NCBI RefSeq assembly: GCF_963576615.1
Contig: NC_088716.1
Location: forward strand, 60,916,228-60,980,227
Direction: 5' to 3'
Origin: Watersipora subatra
Lineage: Eukaryota > Bryozoa > Gymnolaemata > Cheilostomatida > Watersiporidae
Length of the DNA stretch: 64,000 nucleotides
The stretch's first letter is position 1. Every line of letters starts with the position of its first letter. This document shows positions 60,378-64,000 of the stretch, piece after piece. Made by a program: the position numbers and the translations under genes. The notes under the pieces are model-generated. The model did no database searches, was not told the DNA's origin, and was given only the letters and a program-made list of their open reading frames with translations.

Positions 60378-60419
<42 letters not shown>

Positions 60420-61255
60420 GACCAGGTGTGAGTAAAAAGTTGTCAAAAATACAAGTACAAGTTGCACACTTGTACTATCCTTAAATTGTACAGGAAGTAC
60501 AGTAACAATCTTATGGTCATAATCAGTTGACCATTGTGATGCTAGGTAGCGCCTTAAAACCAGCATGAGAACTATTTCTTGCTATTGTTGTGCAAATATT
60601 ATAAAAAAAATTTATGATATTGTACTGTAAGACAGCGAAAGAATTCAGGTTGAATATTTAGAGTCATGAGTAACCGAGGCGTGCTGTTTAGAAACCAAAT
60701 TTCTCTAAGTTTGTGTTTGTGAACCTTTTTCTCACTGGCAAAATGGGATACACTTCATTTTAACATCGCCACTCAGGGACACAATCCGACACATGTAGAC
60801 TAACTGTTACCTTGAGGATTTTCTCTTTCATTCTCAACCCCGGAAGTAGAAGCAGCCTCTGTTTGTGAAGTAGACTCATCATTCGGTTCTAGTCGTATCG
60901 GAGTTTGAACGACTATTGGTAAAGTCGTTTTTGTTTGTTCTGGTTCCGGGGGATTTAAACTTAACTTGTTGAATTCTCTCATAATGTCAGAGAGACATGA
61001 GAAGCTCTGCTCATCATTCTGTGTAATAAATTCAACAGTAACAGAAAGATTAAAAATATATTTATAGAATTAATATTATGTTTATAATACTGTTGTGCCA
61101 AGTAAATTTTTTGTTTCATTCTTATAGTTGCTCACCTTGATGCGTCTTTTAACTTCATTCTCTAGCCAGTCTCGCGGTATTTGTAGTTGTAACGCTTTTT
61201 CATAGTAGTTCGCTGAGAAGAGTATTTCAAACTCCTGGTCGACATTTTTGTCAGG
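55373..61255 (-). CDS. IAP-like RING-finger E3 ubiquitin ligase
   Basis: Minus-strand exons with matching phases: 61255-61136 (120 bp), 61018-60811 (208), 59612-59526 (87), 55461-55373 (89, stop TGA). They encode about 167 residues. The first exon could begin with ATGTTG at about 61462-61457, directly before a GTAAGC donor, or follow a longer N-terminal exon at 61775-61614. Seen: a helical stretch [20 protein letters not shown] that may be a UBA-like segment, a Ser/Thr/Glu-rich linker, then a C-terminal C3HC4 [22 protein letters not shown] in one exon and [20 protein letters not shown] in the next, ending IIPCYLP. It most resembles the C-terminal RING of inhibitor-of-apoptosis proteins and should recruit an E2 to ubiquitinate a target. 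No BIR domain was found. The 4-kb intron through the RING holds a minisatellite and a SINE. Confidence 0.8.
55936..56157 (-). other. Unassigned coding-like segment in RING gene intron
   Basis: Minus-strand open frame of 73 codons with richer G+C than its surroundings; residues such as [20 protein letters not shown] look protein-like rather than random. It lies within the intron between the two RING exons and cannot be part of that protein without breaking the RING. No family recognised. It could be a nested exon or a decayed gene piece. Confidence 0.3.
56512..57055. repeat. 22-bp minisatellite in RING gene intron
   Basis: About 24 copies of ACTTACTCCTTTTCACTGTG plus TA. Variants (CATTTTCAC, TGTGCTAC, CTCCTTCTCAC) recur in blocks, showing that groups of units were amplified together. 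Confidence 0.95.
57600..57985 (+). mobile_element. SINE-like family 2b copy
   Basis: Starts GCATACCCGGCGTTGCATCG, then CAGCTTATAAACAGCGGCAG, CTTACTAATAAGAGCCGTGA, GCTATGCGTATTTTAACC, GAGGTTCCGAGATCAAATCC and AGCTATAGCTGGACACACCG, ending in TATATATA. It is the most complete copy and close to 33871-34250. Confidence 0.8.
57986..59525 (-). other. RING gene intron, no exon recognised
   Basis: Intronic AT-rich sequence with a more G+C-rich patch at 58600-58800. A short minus-strand frame there (58486-58743) is polar and shows no domain. Confidence 0.4.
60003..60415. repeat. (CCCTCT)n polypyrimidine tract
   Basis: About 400 bp of almost pure C/T: a CTCC-rich start, then about 50 hexamers CCCTCT, then (CT)n. 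The complementary strand is pure purine (GAGAGG). Such mirror-symmetric tracts can form triplex H-DNA. Long open frames on both strands (Pro-Leu and Arg-Glu repeats) are artefacts. It lies in the intron of the RING gene between exons 60811 and 59612. Confidence 0.97.
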
Positions 61256-61559
61256 CTATAGATACAATATTAATATTATAATCATGTTATTATCAGGCCA
61301 TTTCATTTGTTTGATTTAAAAAAACTCTTTTCAAAATAATCGGTTTGATTCAAATGGGTCACCAAATTACAACACTTTTATGGTTGTTTACCAGCCTGAA
61401 GTTTTGATTTATTGACAAGGATTTTACTATATTTTAGCCGTTTGCTTACCAACATCTCTTATTCTGCTCATGGTTTGTTTATGTGCGGGTGACATGTTAA
61501 AGTACTTAATATAAAGTAGGTATGCATGATGAGATGCAATTTATATCACTTGATGTTGT

Positions 61560-61775
61560 CTAGTGAGTGTTAATGTCAGCAGTGTTAGTGCTTTCACTAA
61601 TAGCGGCATCTACATTATTGTCAGCATTACTTGCTTGCTGATCACTACTAGCACTATCCGAACTGCTCAGTTTTTCAGTTTCAACTTGATTTTCCAAACG
61701 TGTACCTTCATTGACAGTGTCTGAGCCGTCAGTGCGCAACTCCACCGTTTCCCCGCTCAGCTTCGCATCGGACAT
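61560..61775 (-). CDS. Possible N-terminal exon or upstream ORF of RING gene
   Basis: Minus-strand frame starting ATG at 61775 (MSDAKLSGETVELRTDGSD...), rich in Ser, Asp, Glu and Asn, 71 codons to a TAG. If spliced at a weak donor (GTAGAT at 61613) it would join the RING gene exon at 61255 in phase, adding 54 residues. Otherwise it is an upstream ORF in the leader. The next strong donor (GTAAGC near 61456) follows a stop in this frame. Its composition suggests real coding use. Confidence 0.4.
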   Translation of the reverse strand: MSDAKLSGETVELRTDGSDTVNEGTRLENQVETEKLSSSDSASSDQQASNADNNVDAAISESTNTADINTH

Positions 61776-62274
61776 CCCAGCACAGCGCCAAACACCCAAG
61801 CAGCACCACAAAACGAGTTAAGCCAATACCGATTAATTTCTAGCGCAGGAGATATTTTTAGATTTTGCGTAACAATTTAAAGTGTCAGCCGCTTTCAGAT
61901 ACTGTAAATTTTACAATAACTGAAAAAACAGACTCAAATGATGCACATTTTACATAGAATAAGATTCTACTGAAAATTAAGATAGTTTGAAGCAAATACA
62001 ACGCGAACCTGACTATTCTAAGAAGCGTAACTGCCCTGCGAATGAATTGTGAGGGTGTTCGTGGTGTGAAGTATCATCAAGGTTAACAACGAGTTGTATG
62101 ATTGCACTAATACATTCTGTTCGGTTGGTGATCTGTTACTATTGATCAAGTAAAAAAATGCCCAACAATACGGCTCAAACTAAAAAGAGACTGGAACAGT
62201 TAATCCAGAGACTCAAAAAGGACCCGAATATAAAAAAAGATTAACTTCAGTTCATGGAGGAGGTGATTAAGCAA
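61776..62274. other. Spacer, possible RING gene promoter
   Basis: Sequence upstream of the minus-strand RING gene. No clear TATA box; no coding segment recognised. Confidence 0.35.
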
Positions 62275-63772
62275 CTCTACTGTCTCTAGATAGCGCCAAG
62301 CAATATAAATTGTATCTCATCTCAAGTTTTAGTGTTCATTATCAACACTACTGTCTCTAGATAACGCCAAGCAATATAAATTGTATCTCATCTCAAGTTT
62401 TAGTGTTCATTATCAACACTACTGTCTCTAGATAACGTCAAGCAATATAAATTGTATCTCATCTCAAGTTTTAGTGTTCATTAGCAACACTACTGTCACT
62501 ACATAGCGTCAAGCAATATAAATTGTATCTCATCTCAAGTTTTAGCGTTCATTATCAACATTACTGTCACTACATAACGTCAAGCAATATAAATTGTATC
62601 TCATTTCAAGTTTTAGTGTTCATTAGCAACTCTACTGTCTCTAGATAACGTCAAGCAATATAAATTGTATCTCATCTCAAGTTTTAGTGTTCATTATCAA
62701 AACTACTGTCACTACATAACGTCAAGCAATATAAGTTGTATCTCATCTCAAGTTTTAGTGTTCATTATCAACATTACTGTCACTACATAACGTCAAGCAA
62801 TATAAATTGTATCTCATCTCAAGTTTTAGTGTTCATTAGCAACACTACTGTCACTACATAGCGTCAAGCAATATAAATTGTATCTCATCTCAAGTTTTAG
62901 TGTTCATTATCAACACTACTGTCACTACATAACGTCAAGCAATATAAATTGTATCTCATCTCAAGTTTTAGTGTTCATTAGCAACACTACTGTCACTACA
63001 TAGCGTCAAGCAATATAAATTGTATCTCATCTCAAATTTTAGTGTTCATTAGCAACACTACTGTCACTAGATAACGTCAAGCAATATAAACTGTATCTCA
63101 TCTCAAGTTTTAGTGTTCATTAGCAACTCTACTGTCTCTAGATAATGTCAAGCAATATAAATTGTATCTCATCTCAAGTTTTAGTGTTCATTATCAACAC
63201 TACTGTCACTACATAACGTCAAGAAATATAAATTGTATCTCATCTCAAGTTTTAGTGTTCATTAGCAACTCTACTGTCTCTAGATAACGTCAAGCAATAT
63301 AAATTGTATCTCATCTCAAATTTTAGTGTTCATTAGCAACTCTACTGTCTCTAGATAACGTCAAGCAATATAAATTGTATCTCATCTCAAGTTTTAGTGT
63401 TCATTATCAACTCTACTGTCTCTAGATAACGTCAAGCAATATAAATTGTATCTCATCTCAAGTTTTAGTGTTCATTATCAACACTACTGTCACTACATAG
63501 CGTCAAGCAATATAAATTGTATCTCATCTCAAGTTTTAGTGTTCATTAGCAACTCTACTGTCTCTAGATAACGTCAAGCAATATAAATTGTATCTCATCT
63601 CAAGTTTTAGTGTTCATTAGCAACTCTACTGTCTCTAGATAGCGTCAAGCAATATAAATTGTATCTCATCTCAAGTTTTAGTGTTCATTAGCAACACTAC
63701 CGTCACTAAATAACGTCAAGCAATATAAATTGTATCTCATCTCAAGTTTTAGTGTTCATTAGCAACACTGCA
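62275..63772. repeat. 71-bp minisatellite, about 21 units
   Basis: Units of 71 bp containing GCAATATAAATTGTATCTCA and CAAGTTTTAGTGTTCATTA. Two linked variants dominate: CTGTCTCTAGATAACG and CTGTCACTACATAACG, with ATTAGCAAC or ATTATCAAC at the joint. The core GCAATATAAATTG is nearly invariant. Confidence 0.97.
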
Positions 63773-64000
63773 GCATAACATAATAAATGGCTGTTCCATG
63801 ATTTTAAAATATGTTCAGATACCTAACTCAGTCAATTTGCAAAAATTATCATTTAAACTATCTGTATTATCCTGCAATTGTCAATTTGCCATTTCAAAAA
63901 AAATACAAAATTCTGATTTCCTAATTTACAATTCACAGAATTCACAGTTGGTAGACAAGTTCCTACAATCAAATATTATGAAATTGCTGTGTATTTAAAA
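63773..64000. other. No gene recognised at right edge
   Basis: AT-rich sequence after the 71-bp array. A 66-codon frame runs toward the edge but has no recognisable domain. Confidence 0.4.

Noticed and set aside
59937-60566. Pro-Leu and Arg-Glu repeat proteins
   Set aside because: Translations of the CCCTCT tract on each strand; no unique sequence with coding character.
62275-63772. CRISPR array
   Set aside because: The repeats are contiguous without unique spacers, and the window is eukaryotic.

Overview
The window is animal (metazoan) nuclear DNA. Genes are split by GT-AG introns, the sequence is AT-rich, and minisatellites, SINE-like repeats, DNA transposons and a CR1-type LINE fill most of the space. 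Nothing bacterial or viral was seen. The species cannot be named from the sequence; a marine lophotrochozoan-type invertebrate would fit, but that is a guess.

Layout. 1-4.6 kb: two minisatellites, a dispersed repeat and a decayed Tigger-type transposase. 4.6-5.0 kb (+): the last coding exon of a LATS/Warts kinase (Hippo pathway); the rest lies upstream, outside the window. 6.7-8.4 kb (+): a two-exon gene for a secreted protein with a D8C (uromodulin/GP2/OIT3-type) domain. 8.4-15.5 kb: tRNA-derived SINEs and a 1-kb octamer array, no gene recognised. 15.8-29.4 kb (+): SLC7 copy A, seven coding exons, 485 aa, with three large minisatellites and several transposons in its introns. 30-44 kb: an inverted partial SLC7 copy (copy C, exons 5-4-3 on the minus strand), followed by nested transposons: a Tigger-like element split by a second TA-target element, which contains a CR1-like LINE with ORF1 and a long ORF2. 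45.6-54.1 kb (+): SLC7 copy B, seven coding exons, 484 aa, same exon phases as copy A. 55.4-61.8 kb (-): a gene for a RING E3 ligase with an IAP-like C-terminal RING, split over several exons. 62.3-63.8 kb: a 71-bp minisatellite of about 21 units.

How it fits together. SLC7 copies A and B are tandem paralogues of a heteromeric amino-acid transporter light chain. They share exon structure, splice phases and an upstream candidate 5' untranslated exon. Both also share a strikingly conserved start of intron 6, holding the same in-frame stop and the same AATAAA, which suggests an alternative short C-terminus. Copy C resembles copy B in exons and introns but is inverted and lacks both ends, so it is treated as a pseudogene fragment that could also supply antisense RNA.

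Most long open frames in the window come from minisatellites whose period is a multiple of three, or that are open in every frame, and are not genes. No wholly new biological system could be demonstrated. The best leads are the conserved intronic 3' end of the SLC7 genes, the inverted SLC7 fragment, the nested transposons, the D8C protein with an apparently missing cysteine pair, and the IAP-like RING gene without a BIR domain.
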